This document shows, one piece after another, positions 17,296-26,400 of a DNA stretch of 64,000 bases; the stretch's first letter is position 1, and each line of letters starts with the position of its first letter. The translations under genes and the position numbers were made by a program. Location: NCBI RefSeq assembly GCF_001645125.1, contig NZ_LXKA01000044.1, positions 62,001 through 126,000 on the forward strand. The letters are read 5' to 3'. Origin of the DNA: Paraburkholderia ginsengiterrae (GTDB taxonomy: Bacteria; Pseudomonadota; Gammaproteobacteria; Burkholderiales; Burkholderiaceae). The notes below the pieces were generated by a model. That model saw nothing but the letters and a program-made list of their open reading frames with translations, did not search any database and was not told the DNA's origin.

Positions 17296-18429
17296 TTAGA
17301 AGCGGTGACGCAGACCGACCGTAGCAGCCGTCTGGTTCTTCGACGACGACGGCAGTTGCGTCACGTCGCCGCTGTAGATCGAAGCGACACCGCCGTCGCC
17401 CATTGCGTGCTGGTACACGGCTTGAGCGTAGACGTCCGTGCGACGCGACAGCGCGTAGTCAGCCTGCAGGCCGATCTGGTGGTAGCGCACCGACTCCGAA
17501 CCGCCGTTTGCGCCAACGCCGTAGCCCTTGCCGTCCGTGAACGTGTAAGCAACGCCCAGGCCCAGAGCCGGGGTCACGTTGTACTTGCCGTTGACTTCGT
17601 AGTTGTTGGCGCGCAGCGATTGATGGCCAACCGTGAAGTTGTCCGAACGCGATTGCGTCCATGCCAGACCGACGGTAGCCGGGCCGAATGCGTACGAACC
17701 AGCAGCGCCGAATTCACGCTGACGGAAGTTGCCGACGTTGCCAGCCAGCGCGTTGACGTACGAGCCGTCCGAAGCGCCGTTGTTAGCCGCGCCCGGGTTG
17801 TTTTGCTGTGCGTAAGCCGCGCCCAACTTCAGGCCTTGCCACTGGTATGCAGCACCGACGCTGTATTCGCGGTTGTTTGCGAATGCGCCAGCCTGGTTCG
17901 AGAAGCCGTACGTGCCGCCGAACTGGAAGCCAGCGTAGTTAGCGCTCGCGTACTTGATCGAGTTGTTGACTGCGTAGCCGCCGTTCGTGCTCAGGTTGTC
18001 GTTGTTGAACGGGTGCGCGAAGTACGTACCGCCCCAGCTGCCCGTTGCGGTCAGCGGTGCCAGGTAGTCTTGAGCTGCGTCGTATTGACGGCCCAGCGTG
18101 ACCGTACCGAATTGCGCGCTCGACAGACCGACGAACGCTTGACGGTTGAACATGCCGTTGTTGTTAGCGAACTTGCCGTTGTTGATGTTGAAGCCGCTTT
18201 CCAACGTGAAGATTGCCTTCAGACCGCCGCCCAGATCTTCCGAACCGCGCAGGCCGAACATGCTCTGGTTGATGCCGCCGCTACCTGCTGCCCACTTTGC
18301 GTTGTGGTTGACGTTGCTCGTGTACGTCAGGCCCGCATCCAGCAGACCGTACAGGGTCACGCTGCTTTGTGCGTGTGCGACGGAAGCGAACGATGCGGCA
18401 ACCGCAACGACGATGAGACTCTTTTTCAT
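17296..18429 (-). CDS. Gram-negative porin (Burkholderia type)
   Basis: A 377-residue outer-membrane porin. The signal peptide (KKSLIVVAVAASFASVAHA), the mature start QSSVTLYGLLDAGLTY, the PLTATGSWGG loop region and a C-terminal Phe (GLRHRF) are hallmarks of the general diffusion porins of Burkholderiales (OpcP/Omp38 type), which form 16-stranded trimers. The ATG is preceded by AGGAG at nine bases. Base use is high in strongly preferred codons, as in abundantly expressed porins. A bidirectional terminator follows. It forms non-specific pores for small hydrophilic solutes. Confidence 0.95.
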   Translation of the reverse strand: MKKSLIVVAVAASFASVAHAQSSVTLYGLLDAGLTYTSNVNHNAKWAAGSGGINQSMFGLRGSEDLGGGLKAIFTLESGFNINNGKFANNNGMFNRQAFVGLSSAQFGTVTLGRQYDAAQDYLAPLTATGSWGGTYFAHPFNNDNLSTNGGYAVNNSIKYASANYAGFQFGGTYGFSNQAGAFANNREYSVGAAYQWQGLKLGAAYAQQNNPGAANNGASDGSYVNALAGNVGNFRQREFGAAGSYAFGPATVGLAWTQSRSDNFTVGHQSLRANNYEVNGKYNVTPALGLGVAYTFTDGKGYGVGANGGSESVRYHQIGLQADYALSRRTDVYAQAVYQHAMGDGGVASIYSGDVTQLPSSSKNQTAATVGLRHRF

Positions 18430-19467
18430 GCGTGGTACTCCTGTTCGATAAATTTACGCGGGGAGCGGGACTTGCCTCAGCAGCGCGTGCATCACACACT
18501 CAGCCGCCCTGATTGCTGAACCGCATCGGCTCAGCCGGGCACCCTCGAAACGAAGCGTGAGTGTAGGGGGACACCCTGGTACCAACGCCCGCAATTCACG
18601 CAACAGGATTTTTCGGAATTAGCAACAATCCTTGAGGCTTTGCTATTAAGCCTTTGTTTTTGCACCATTTATTGCAAGATACAGCGCATGCAGCACATGC
18701 TCTTAACACAAGTATTTTGCAACTTTTCAATATTGCGAGTTGTGTGCATGCAACAGTGTTTTAATATGCCCGACGTAATCGGGTCGGAACCACTAAAAAT
18801 CAGAAGGCACTGATTGCTCGAAAATGAGGCAATTGCTGCGGTTCATTTCCGTGTGGAGTAAATTTATTTTAGAAATTCGGGAACTTAATCGGATATATAT
18901 TGTCACGTTTTGCTGCGACATTAATCTTTCCCGGTACGTCGCCAATGGGCGTCCCTAATGGAATTCGGCCAATCAAGTCTTTCAAGGCGTGAATAACGTA
19001 ATTGGTTCGCTTCAACTTCACGCGCCACAGCGGTCTGGCTCAACGGCACGTCTGCCTTGCGGATGCGGGCCACGACGGAATGCGTGTGACGACTCCCTCA
19101 TTGCCGGGCACGCCGATATAAATTCCGCCGTCAGGCCGTCTGATGGAACGCACACAGCAGCCCAATTCCATTTGCGGCAGCGTGGCCAATTTCGTGCGCC
19201 ATTAGGGGAAGCTTTCAGCACGGGCTTTGTCCGGTGGTGAACTGCGGCGCCGGCCGCCGCGTGACATGACTCGTGCTGAAAGCGGATGGCAATTAAATCA
19301 AACAGCCTTCCGTATTTAGATAACGGCGCGGTCATTCCTCTTTTCACACGGAGTTTCCCTAATATCCAGCGACCTCGGCCTTGCCCTTCGCCGCGCGATC
19401 GCCGGACCACCCGCTCGTTCCCGGTAGAAACGTCTGGCGTGGGCGGATCAGTTCGCGCCTACGGCGA
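18430..19467. other. 1-kb gap upstream of the porin, with an inverted repeat
   Basis: No convincing gene. The left part (18600-18950) is AT-rich and is the porin promoter region. At 19211-19283 there is a long hairpin-forming segment (see separate entry). Small open frames here lack coding pattern and ribosome sites. Confidence 0.5.
19211..19283. repeat. Nested inverted repeat in the 18.4-19.5 kb gap
   Basis: Outer arms GCTTTCAGCACG (19211-19222) and CGTGCTGAAAGC (19272-19283) are a perfect 12-bp inverted pair 49 bases apart. An inner perfect 6-bp stem (GCGGCG at 19244-19249, CGCCGC at 19255-19260) sits inside. Such nested stems can be the remains of a mobile element end, an intergenic repeat unit or a structured RNA. 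I cannot tell which. Confidence 0.6.
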
Positions 19468-20376
19468 TCAACTTGTTTGAGCGAGGAACAGCCGGATTTC
19501 CTCGGTAAGCCATTCGCGCAGCGCACACACCTTAGGGTCGTTCCTGCTTCCAATGCGATAGACGAGGTCATGGCCGCGCTCGGCCTTGAGGCGAAACTGT
19601 GGGAACGGCGCTACCAGACGTCCGGCGGCAATGTCATCGGCGACGATCACGCTGCGCCCCAGCGCCACGCCTTCGCCGCGGATTGCCGCCTCGATGGCCA
19701 TGCTCCCGTGACTGTAGGTCGGACCACGAGCGCTACGAATGCCATGCACTCCCGCCAGCGCAACCCATTGCTCCCAGTTGGCCAGCATGCGGTCCTCGTG
19801 CAGCAAGGTACAACCGGCGAGGCTCACCACGGACGACAAGCCGCCCATTTTCGCCCGGTACCCGGGACTGCAAACCGGGGTCACGGTCTCTTCCAGAATC
19901 CGCTCAGCAAGGACGCGCGGATACCGGCCGCTCCCGTAGCGGATGGCCACATCCACCTCGCCGTCGTTCAGATCGACATACGTGTCGGTCACGTCGAGGT
20001 GAACGTCGAGTTCAGGGTGAAGCGCCTTTAGCCGATGCAGTCGCGGGGCGAGCCACTTATTCGCAAAGGAAACGCTCGCGTTGATCTTCAGACGCGCCAC
20101 CGGCTCGCGGGCACGAAGACGTTCGGACTCCTTTGTCAGTTCTCCCAGCACGCGGGTAACGGCCAGCAGAAACTCGGCGCCCGCTTCGGTCAGCACGATG
20201 CGCCGGGTCAGGCGCTGAAACAGCGCGACGCCAAGATGGCTCTCGAGCGTCTTGATGTGCCGGCTCACCGCGCCGTGGGTGACGTGCAGTTCCTCGGCAG
20301 CCAGCGTCATGCTCAACAGCCGTCCGGTAGCTTCGAAGGCACGCAGCGTTTGCAAAGGAGGGAGGCGGTCGAACAC
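19468..20376 (-). CDS. LysR-type regulator (GcvA-like)
   Basis: A 302-residue LysR-family regulator of the GcvA/AmpR-like branch: N-terminal winged helix (FDRLPPLQTLRAFEATGRLL, LHVTHGAVSRHIKTLESHLGVALFQR, residues 2-60) and a GcvA-type effector domain (LKINASVSFANKWLAPRL, DVAIRYGSGRYP). The start codon is GTG. It is divergent from the membrane protein at 20561 with a 184-base gap, which suggests it controls that gene. Confidence 0.85.
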   Translation of the reverse strand: MFDRLPPLQTLRAFEATGRLLSMTLAAEELHVTHGAVSRHIKTLESHLGVALFQRLTRRIVLTEAGAEFLLAVTRVLGELTKESERLRAREPVARLKINASVSFANKWLAPRLHRLKALHPELDVHLDVTDTYVDLNDGEVDVAIRYGSGRYPRVLAERILEETVTPVCSPGYRAKMGGLSSVVSLAGCTLLHEDRMLANWEQWVALAGVHGIRSARGPTYSHGSMAIEAAIRGEGVALGRSVIVADDIAAGRLVAPFPQFRLKAERGHDLVYRIGSRNDPKVCALREWLTEEIRLFLAQTS

Positions 20377-20560
20377 AGTCGAAACACGTGTGAGTTGTAC
20401 TCACGCATTATATGACGACAAATGGTTTGTCAGCCGCGGCGGCAGCCGTCAAGATTTGCTGGCAGCCGCGAGGTGCCAGTCGCAGGAATGCGCGGGGTGG
20501 CGCTTCAATTATGTTTGCGGTGGGAATCTCATTGCCATTCTTATTGATGTTTCTCCGATC

Positions 20561-21340
20561 ATGGATCTACTAATTTTCAAACTTGTCTTTACGCCGCTGT
20601 TGCTATTGGGTGCGAGCATCGCCGCGCGCCGCTGGGGCGAAGCGATCGGCGGGTTTCTGGTGGGGTTGCCGCTCACATCGGGGCCGATTTCGGTATTCCT
20701 GACACTGGAACATGGACCGGCGTTCGCCGCTCAGGCCACGGCGGGATCGCTTATCGCAACGATTGCGCAAGCGGCTTTCTGCTTTGCCTATTGCAGACTG
20801 GCGCCCCGCGGATGGTGGGTGGCTCTCGCTGGCAGCAGCGCGACGTTCGGCGTGGTCGCGAGCTTGCTTCAATGGAGCGAGCTATCGCAAGCGGGGCTCT
20901 TTCTCATTGCTGTCCTGGCCGCCGTGCTCGTGCTCAATCTCATTCCCAGCGGCACAACCAGAACCAGCAAACTCAATCCGCCGTGGTGGGACTTGCCTTC
21001 GCGCATGACGCTGATTGCCGGCCTCGTGATTGGCGTGACACTGATCGCGCCTTACGTGGGACCGGAAGCGAGTGGCGTATTCGCGTCGTTCCCGTTCATG
21101 GCAATCATTCTTGCGGTGTTTGCTCACCGCATGATCGGCCATGAAGCGGCGCAGCAGTTGATCCGCGGCATGCTGGCGGCACTTCCTGGCTTTGCGGCGT
21201 TTTTCTATGTGCTAAGCCTGACGTTGCCGCGGCTTCACGTGCTTGCCGCGTACGGCTGCGCGATTCTCTGCACGCTCGCAATACACGCCGTCTCCTTGTA
21301 CCGGATGCGGCTCCCGGCCCCCTTGCCCGCAGCAGAGTAG
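20561..21340 (+). CDS. Multi-spanning membrane protein of unknown function
   Basis: A 259-residue integral membrane protein with about eight hydrophobic segments (for example LLIFKLVFTPLLLLGASIAA, FLIAVLAAVLVLNLIP, LIAGLVIGVTLIAPYVG). The motif AIGGFLVGLPLTSGPISVFLTLEHG in the N-terminal third is conserved in appearance, but I cannot tie it to a named family. The ATG at 20561 gives a clean N-terminal helix. It is divergent from a GcvA-like LysR gene, which often controls a neighbouring exporter. Confidence 0.65.
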   Translation: MDLLIFKLVFTPLLLLGASIAARRWGEAIGGFLVGLPLTSGPISVFLTLEHGPAFAAQATAGSLIATIAQAAFCFAYCRLAPRGWWVALAGSSATFGVVASLLQWSELSQAGLFLIAVLAAVLVLNLIPSGTTRTSKLNPPWWDLPSRMTLIAGLVIGVTLIAPYVGPEASGVFASFPFMAIILAVFAHRMIGHEAAQQLIRGMLAALPGFAAFFYVLSLTLPRLHVLAAYGCAILCTLAIHAVSLYRMRLPAPLPAAE

Positions 21341-21366
21341 CCATAGACAACAGACGCGCCCGGGCG

Positions 21367-21690
21367 TTATTTGCCACGTGCTACAGACACCAGCTTTTTC
21401 ACGCGTCGCGCCATGTTCACGAATACGCCATCGGACTCGTGCACAGCCTGTCGTCTGTGCGGCATCTGCTGAACGTCATGCCAGTCTTCTTGCAGCGCGC
21501 GCGCGTGATCGGCGGGGTTGAATGGCCATTCGACCACCACCGCTCTCAAAACGGCCGCGCGCTGGCCCGTCTCGGCGCCGTCTATATAAGCGTTGATTGC
21601 CAGCGCCTCGCGCTCAGCCGCTCGCTGGGAATCGACCGCAATAAAGTCGTTGAGTCCTTCGATATGGACGCACCATAACTGTTCGCTCAC
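21367..21690 (-). CDS. Small protein coupled to the ATP-grasp gene
   Basis: A 107-residue soluble protein of unknown function (starts MSEQLWCVHIEGLNDFIAVD, then AAEREALAINAYIDGAE and later VVVEWPFNPADHA). The GTG at 21690 is the start, because GGGAGA lies four to nine bases upstream and the stop codon of the ATP-grasp gene (21702) is eleven bases before it. It is thus the last gene of the manC / sugar transferase / ATP-grasp operon. The alternating Glu/Ala helix pattern suggests a small globular or DNA-related domain; I do not assign one. Confidence 0.6.
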   Translation of the reverse strand: MSEQLWCVHIEGLNDFIAVDSQRAAEREALAINAYIDGAETGQRAAVLRAVVVEWPFNPADHARALQEDWHDVQQMPHRRQAVHESDGVFVNMARRVKKLVSVARGK

Positions 21691-21701
21691 GTCCTGTCTC
21701 C

Positions 21702-22760
21702 CTATATCACGCGTAGCCGCTCCCACTTCAGATCTGAAAAGCAGGGACCTTGCGTGGCTTCACTGAACTTCACGTCATTGTGTTCGCCGTTCCATTCCAT
21801 GACCTGAACGTTTTCATCCGCGTCGACGGTCACATCCCATCCTATGCATCGTGCGAAAGGAATCTTCTGGTGCAGGTCGAGCACCATCGCAACACATTGA
21901 GAAAATGCGGGGATTTTCACGCCGGAGAAGCGGACTCCGGAATCGGGATGCATCTCGGTCGCACCCCAGTCATTCATATAACCCTGACGAGCCAGTTCAC
22001 CGGTAGTCAGATCAACCGGCACACAGATATCGTGATCGCTCTGAACGTGGGTATCGTTCGCTCGTCCCAGCCGAAAAAAGCAGGCCCGGATAGAGATACG
22101 GCCGGCGTCGTCAACGACCGTCGTAAAGCGCAGCGTGGCTACCGGTTTTGAAGCAAAAGCATCGAACGCGTGGTGCTGCGCGATGAATTTTTGAATCACT
22201 CCGTTGCCAAGCGATCTGATGGTTTCGCGGTCGAAATTCCCTTTATCAAAGATGTGGACGCCCTTGCCCTGCCCCGAGCCGTCCAGCTTGAATACGATTC
22301 TGTCGCACTGCCCAAACACGAAGCTCTCGAACTCACGCGCTGGAATCACGATGCGTTCGTCCGTGAAAAACAGGCCATTGGCAAAATAGGCGATATCCGG
22401 AAACGCATCGCTGCCGAAGATCAGCCGCGACATCGACTTCAGGTCGGACAACTTGCCGTAAGACCCCTTCATGCTCGGCACTACCACGCTCCCGTAGTAG
22501 TTGTCCGGGATCCAGCCTTCCTTGAACGTTCCACTGAACACCGTATAGACGCGAAGCCACGGCGCGTAGATAGCGCTTCCGAACACATCGCGCGCGTAGG
22601 TATCGGCCAGCTTCAAGTTCTCCGGATCGGCCTTGCCGTTCTTCTTCTCCAGACATTGAAGGACTCGCCCGGCCTGGGCGCGATGATCCCGGTGAAACTT
22701 GAATTGTCCCGCCCTTTTTAGCGACCGCCTGACCGCGCGCTCAACATCGAATGACATCAT
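21702..22760 (-). CDS. Sugar-transfer-associated ATP-grasp enzyme
   Basis: About 352 residues. The conserved core (IVFKLDGSGQGKGVHIFD for the nucleotide-binding loop, LRFTTVVDD, and the metal-binding end VQVMEWNGEHNDVKFSEATQGP) fits the sugar-transfer-associated ATP-grasp family (ATPgrasp_ST, PF14397). Members lie in polysaccharide clusters and are thought to ligate a carboxylate to an amino or hydroxyl group, but the reaction is not established. It follows the undecaprenyl-phosphate transferase gene by 75 bases in the same operon. Start unclear: GTG at 22766 or ATG at 22760/22757, all within three codons. A second, different ATP-grasp enzyme lies at 38316. Confidence 0.75.
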   Translation of the reverse strand: MMSFDVERAVRRSLKRAGQFKFHRDHRAQAGRVLQCLEKKNGKADPENLKLADTYARDVFGSAIYAPWLRVYTVFSGTFKEGWIPDNYYGSVVVPSMKGSYGKLSDLKSMSRLIFGSDAFPDIAYFANGLFFTDERIVIPAREFESFVFGQCDRIVFKLDGSGQGKGVHIFDKGNFDRETIRSLGNGVIQKFIAQHHAFDAFASKPVATLRFTTVVDDAGRISIRACFFRLGRANDTHVQSDHDICVPVDLTTGELARQGYMNDWGATEMHPDSGVRFSGVKIPAFSQCVAMVLDLHQKIPFARCIGWDVTVDADENVQVMEWNGEHNDVKFSEATQGPCFSDLKWERLRVI

Positions 22761-22835
22761 CTCCACCCTGCGACTATGGCAGCAGATTCCAATGCGCTGC
22801 TCGCTGTACCGTAATACTGAGGCCTCGATCTAAGC

Positions 22836-24218
22836 TTAGTAAGCGTTAGGATGATGCAGCCCCTTGAATACGGTCGCTAATATGATTTTTACGTCGAGTC
22901 TGAATGACCAGTTCCTGAGGTAATAGAGATCATGCGCGACACGGCCCTCCATCTTCTCGATGCGATCGGTCTCGCCACGAAAGCCGTTGATCTGCGCCCA
23001 CCCGGTAATGCCAGGCTTGATGCGGTAACGATGAATGTAGCCGGAGACAATGTTCTGATAGAGATCGTCGTGCTCAAGCGCATGAGGCCGAGGTCCCACC
23101 ACCGACATGTCGCCGCGCAGCACGTTGAAGAACTGCGGCAGTTCATCAAGGCTCGTGCGGCGAAGGAATCCTCCCACTTTGGTGATACGCCGGTCGCCGC
23201 GTGTCGCCTGCTCGAGCACGCCGTGCTGCTGTTCATGCAGACGCATGGTGCGATACTTGTAGATCGTGAAGACGCGCCCATCCGCGCCTTTGCGGCGCTG
23301 CTTGAAAAATACCGGTCCGGGTGAGCTCAGCTTGACAGCAATCGCGCAAGCCAGCATGACAGGCGATACCGCGATCAAAGCGCCAAGTGCAAAAAGACGG
23401 TCAAACAATTCCTTCTGCACCAATGCATTGGGCGGCAACGGCGACGCCGCTAAATTGATGGCCGGTACACCCAGCAGGTCCGTGACACTTCCTTCAAACA
23501 GAGCCAGCGTACGCACGTCGGGCATAAAGCGTATGTTGATCAGATCATTGCGAAACTCGTTGACCAGCTTGAGTATCGTGCGCTCCTCGGTTAGCGGCAG
23601 CGCGAGCCACACTTCGCCAATGTGCTGTTCACGAACGTAACGGGCAAAGCTTGCATGCTCATCGAAGACACGCACCGCTGCCGTGGGAACAGCCGTGGTA
23701 TCGGACCGCACCTTATACAGCGCGTTGGGGCGAAAGCCGGCGGCCGGATTCATCTCCATCTTGCGAATGATCTCATCGCAATGGTCTCCGCACGCCGCCA
23801 TGGCCACCCGCTGCAAATTCAGGCCAGCGTTACGCGCCCGGCCGAGCAACACGTGCGTGGCCATGCGGCAGGCAATCATCAACCCGCCGGAAATACCTGT
23901 CCAATATACAAACCAGAGACGCGAAACGAAGTCGATACGATGCAGCGAGAACATCAGTGCCATCGCACAAGCCTGTACGATCAGCCAGCCGAGGGCGACT
24001 TGCCCCGTCAACACCCTTTTGGATCGTCCGCGCCAGGATTCGTACACGCCGACTGCCGGAAACACAGCCAACGAAAACGCTGCGGCGAAAGCCACGAACG
24101 CAAAATAGAACCCCCGTTGAGAAGCATCGTCGAAGCGAATCCTGGAGGCCACGAGTGCGCCAGCCAGGATCATCGTCACGTCGAACAGTCTTGCCATCAG
24201 GCCCGTAATCAATCGCAT
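22836..24218 (-). CDS. wcaJ: Undecaprenyl-phosphate sugar-1-phosphate transferase
   Basis: A 460-residue initiating enzyme that transfers glucose-1-phosphate (or galactose-1-phosphate) from UDP-sugar to undecaprenyl phosphate. Four or five N-terminal transmembrane helices (residues 10-115), a central cytoplasmic domain and the C-terminal catalytic PHPT domain (FFKQRRKGADGRVFTIYKYRTM, then RTSLDELPQFFNVLRGDMSVVGPRPH) are clear. It is closest to the BceB/WcaJ glucose-type branch of Burkholderia EPS, but specificity is not proven. The ATG at 24218 has AGGGGG nearby. The gene lies downstream of manC in the same operon. It anchors repeat-unit assembly at the inner membrane. Confidence 0.9.
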   Translation of the reverse strand: MRLITGLMARLFDVTMILAGALVASRIRFDDASQRGFYFAFVAFAAAFSLAVFPAVGVYESWRGRSKRVLTGQVALGWLIVQACAMALMFSLHRIDFVSRLWFVYWTGISGGLMIACRMATHVLLGRARNAGLNLQRVAMAACGDHCDEIIRKMEMNPAAGFRPNALYKVRSDTTAVPTAAVRVFDEHASFARYVREQHIGEVWLALPLTEERTILKLVNEFRNDLINIRFMPDVRTLALFEGSVTDLLGVPAINLAASPLPPNALVQKELFDRLFALGALIAVSPVMLACAIAVKLSSPGPVFFKQRRKGADGRVFTIYKYRTMRLHEQQHGVLEQATRGDRRITKVGGFLRRTSLDELPQFFNVLRGDMSVVGPRPHALEHDDLYQNIVSGYIHRYRIKPGITGWAQINGFRGETDRIEKMEGRVAHDLYYLRNWSFRLDVKIILATVFKGLHHPNAY

Positions 24219-24258
24219 CGCAGCCCCCTGGAGCATGCACCGGTTAACCGGCGCTGAT

Positions 24259-25773
24259 TTAGCCGCAACGTCCGTACTGATCGTCAAATCTGACGATGTC
24301 GTCTTCGCCGAGATACGTTCCCGACTGAACCTCGATAATCTGAAGCGGAACGCAGCCAGGATTTTCCAGCCGGTGACGTATGCCGAGCGGAATGTAGGTC
24401 GACTCGTTTTCACCGAGAAGGAATTGCTCTTCCCCACGCGTGACCATGGCTGTGCCGCTCACGACGACCCAATGCTCCGCGCGGTGGTGGTGCATCTGCA
24501 ATGACAGGCGCGCGCCTGGCATCACGACGATTCGCTTCACCTGAAAGCGGTCACCATGATCGATCGAATCGTAGAAACCCCACGGCCTGCGGACTTTTCT
24601 ATGCGCGTCGGCTTCCGGCGACTTCTCGCGCTTGATGCGCGAAACCAGTCCCTTGATGTCCTGCACGTGCGAACGGTCGACCACCAGCACGGCATCGTCG
24701 GTATCGACCACGATCGTGTTGTTCGTGCCGACACAGGCAACCAGCCGGCCCCCCTGCGAGCGTGCGTAAGTGGCGGTTGCGCCTTCGAACAATACGCGCC
24801 CGTTCGAAGCATTGCCGCACTCGTCCTTTTCCATCGCCTGCCAGACCGCATCCCACGACCCGAGATCCGACCAACCCGCTTCAAGCGGTACGACGATGGC
24901 GCTGAATGGCGGATCGGGCTTTCCTACCTGCTCCATCACCGCGTAATCGATCGAATCGGATGGCGAACGAAGGAAATCCGCGGCCTCGGGAATGACGCAT
25001 TCATCCGTTTTCTTGGCGCCTCGATATGCTTCGACACACGCAGCGTGCATCTCCGGCTGGAACCGCTCGATCACGGCGAGCCAGACGGACGAACGAATCA
25101 CGAACATGCCGCTGTTCCACCAGTAGTTGCCGGAACTGACATATTGCGCGGCGAGTTCCGCGGCAGGCTTCTCGACAAAACGCTCCATGCGACGCGCGCC
25201 ATCCGGAAACGCCTCACCCAGGCGGATATAACCGAATCCCGTGTCGGCGTGATCGGGTGGAATGCCCAGCGTGGCGATCTCGCCCTTCAACGCATGACGT
25301 GCCGCAATTTCGATCGACCGATGAAGCGCCTCGAGATTCGCAATCGCGTGGTCCGCGGGCATGGCAACCAGGATGGCATCCTGCCCATCCTCGCATGCAG
25401 CGAGCGCGGCAAGCGTGAGCGCGGGCGCAGTGTCACGACGAGCGGGCTCGACGATGATGCGAGCATTCACCCCAATTTCGCGAGCCTGCTCGTAGGTCGC
25501 GAAGTAATGCTCCGCCCCGCATACGATGAGAGGATCCGCCGCGATCTCCCATGTCGTGCTGAAGCCCGCCATGCGTCCCATGGTGGCCTGTAGCAATGTC
25601 TGGTTGCCGATTACGTCGATCAGCTGTTTCGGAAACTGCTCGCGCGACACCGGCCACAGGCGAGTACCCGATCCGCCTGCAAGTATCACCTGCACGAGTG
25701 GGGGATAGTCCGCGACAACCTGATCCGCCACTTCGTTATCCGTCTGGTCAGCAACTACCGTAACCTTGCTCAT
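24259..25773 (-). CDS. manC: Mannose-1-phosphate guanylyltransferase / mannose-6-phosphate isomerase
   Basis: A 504-residue bifunctional enzyme. The N-terminal nucleotidyltransferase domain has the signature LAGGSGTRLWPVSREQFPKQ (from residue 31) that binds GTP, and the C-terminal cupin has a type-II phosphomannose-isomerase pattern (HHHRAEHWVVVSGTAMVTRG, later TYIPLGIRHRLENPG). It makes GDP-mannose for the EPS. The ATG has AAGGAG seven bases upstream. It is the first gene of a four-gene minus-strand operon (manC, wcaJ, ATP-grasp, small protein). The manA/manB, gmd or ugd genes needed for precursor supply are not here, so they must lie elsewhere. The polymer therefore probably contains mannose or a derivative. 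Confidence 0.93.
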   Translation of the reverse strand: MSKVTVVADQTDNEVADQVVADYPPLVQVILAGGSGTRLWPVSREQFPKQLIDVIGNQTLLQATMGRMAGFSTTWEIAADPLIVCGAEHYFATYEQAREIGVNARIIVEPARRDTAPALTLAALAACEDGQDAILVAMPADHAIANLEALHRSIEIAARHALKGEIATLGIPPDHADTGFGYIRLGEAFPDGARRMERFVEKPAAELAAQYVSSGNYWWNSGMFVIRSSVWLAVIERFQPEMHAACVEAYRGAKKTDECVIPEAADFLRSPSDSIDYAVMEQVGKPDPPFSAIVVPLEAGWSDLGSWDAVWQAMEKDECGNASNGRVLFEGATATYARSQGGRLVACVGTNNTIVVDTDDAVLVVDRSHVQDIKGLVSRIKREKSPEADAHRKVRRPWGFYDSIDHGDRFQVKRIVVMPGARLSLQMHHHRAEHWVVVSGTAMVTRGEEQFLLGENESTYIPLGIRHRLENPGCVPLQIIEVQSGTYLGEDDIVRFDDQYGRCG

Positions 25774-26400
25774 TTAAAGCTCCTTTACATTGAATCCAGG
25801 CGGCGAACAAAAAACTCACGTCCGTGCACAATGCATTGCACTTTCAATTGCGCCGTCGGCTTCTTGTGTGATCAATGACAGGACAACCGTGTCAGGCGGG
25901 CAAAGCCCGCCATTCAGTTCACGGTGACTTAGGTGCACGCGCCGTGCCACCCATCAAGCTCGACGCGCAAAGCGTGGACAGCATCGCGGTTCGATCGCAG
26001 CGGCATCATGTTCAACAGCAACGACGCGCATCGACGTTCTACCGGCAAGCTGGTGCCACAGAGCAGTACTTGATGATCTCCATCATAGTCACGACTACGT
26101 TGCACCACAGCATTTCTGGCGCGAACCGTTGATGTTTTGGCTCTGATCGTTAGAGTTCCTTTTCTCAAGCGAACTAAACAGGCGTGATTTCGAGGCTTGA
26201 TGAGATAAGCAGGTTGGAGATTCACCAATAACCGTGGTACCTTTCACGTGACCGAGTTGATGCTTTGCTTCGAAAAACAAAGCATCATTTTCTTCTGTTG
26301 TCCGTAATATGCTGGTTTTTGGCGTTCAGTTCCATGTTCCCCCTGCGAGCGTGGAAAGTTCTTCAACAAACTGTGCGCCATCCGCTTATCTGGAGCCGCA
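25774..26400. other. Divergent gap between manC and the polymerase gene
   Basis: A 627-base gap holding the promoters of the manC operon and of the wzy gene. A perfect TCACGTGA dyad lies near 26244. Frame 26260-26400 encodes a plausible membrane helix that may be a lost 5' part of wzy (see finding). No RNA gene is visible. Confidence 0.5.

Noticed and set aside
17305-18519. 404-codon plus-strand frame
   Set aside because: Antisense to the porin gene, which has a signal peptide and a C-terminal Phe; the frame is a codon-bias artefact.
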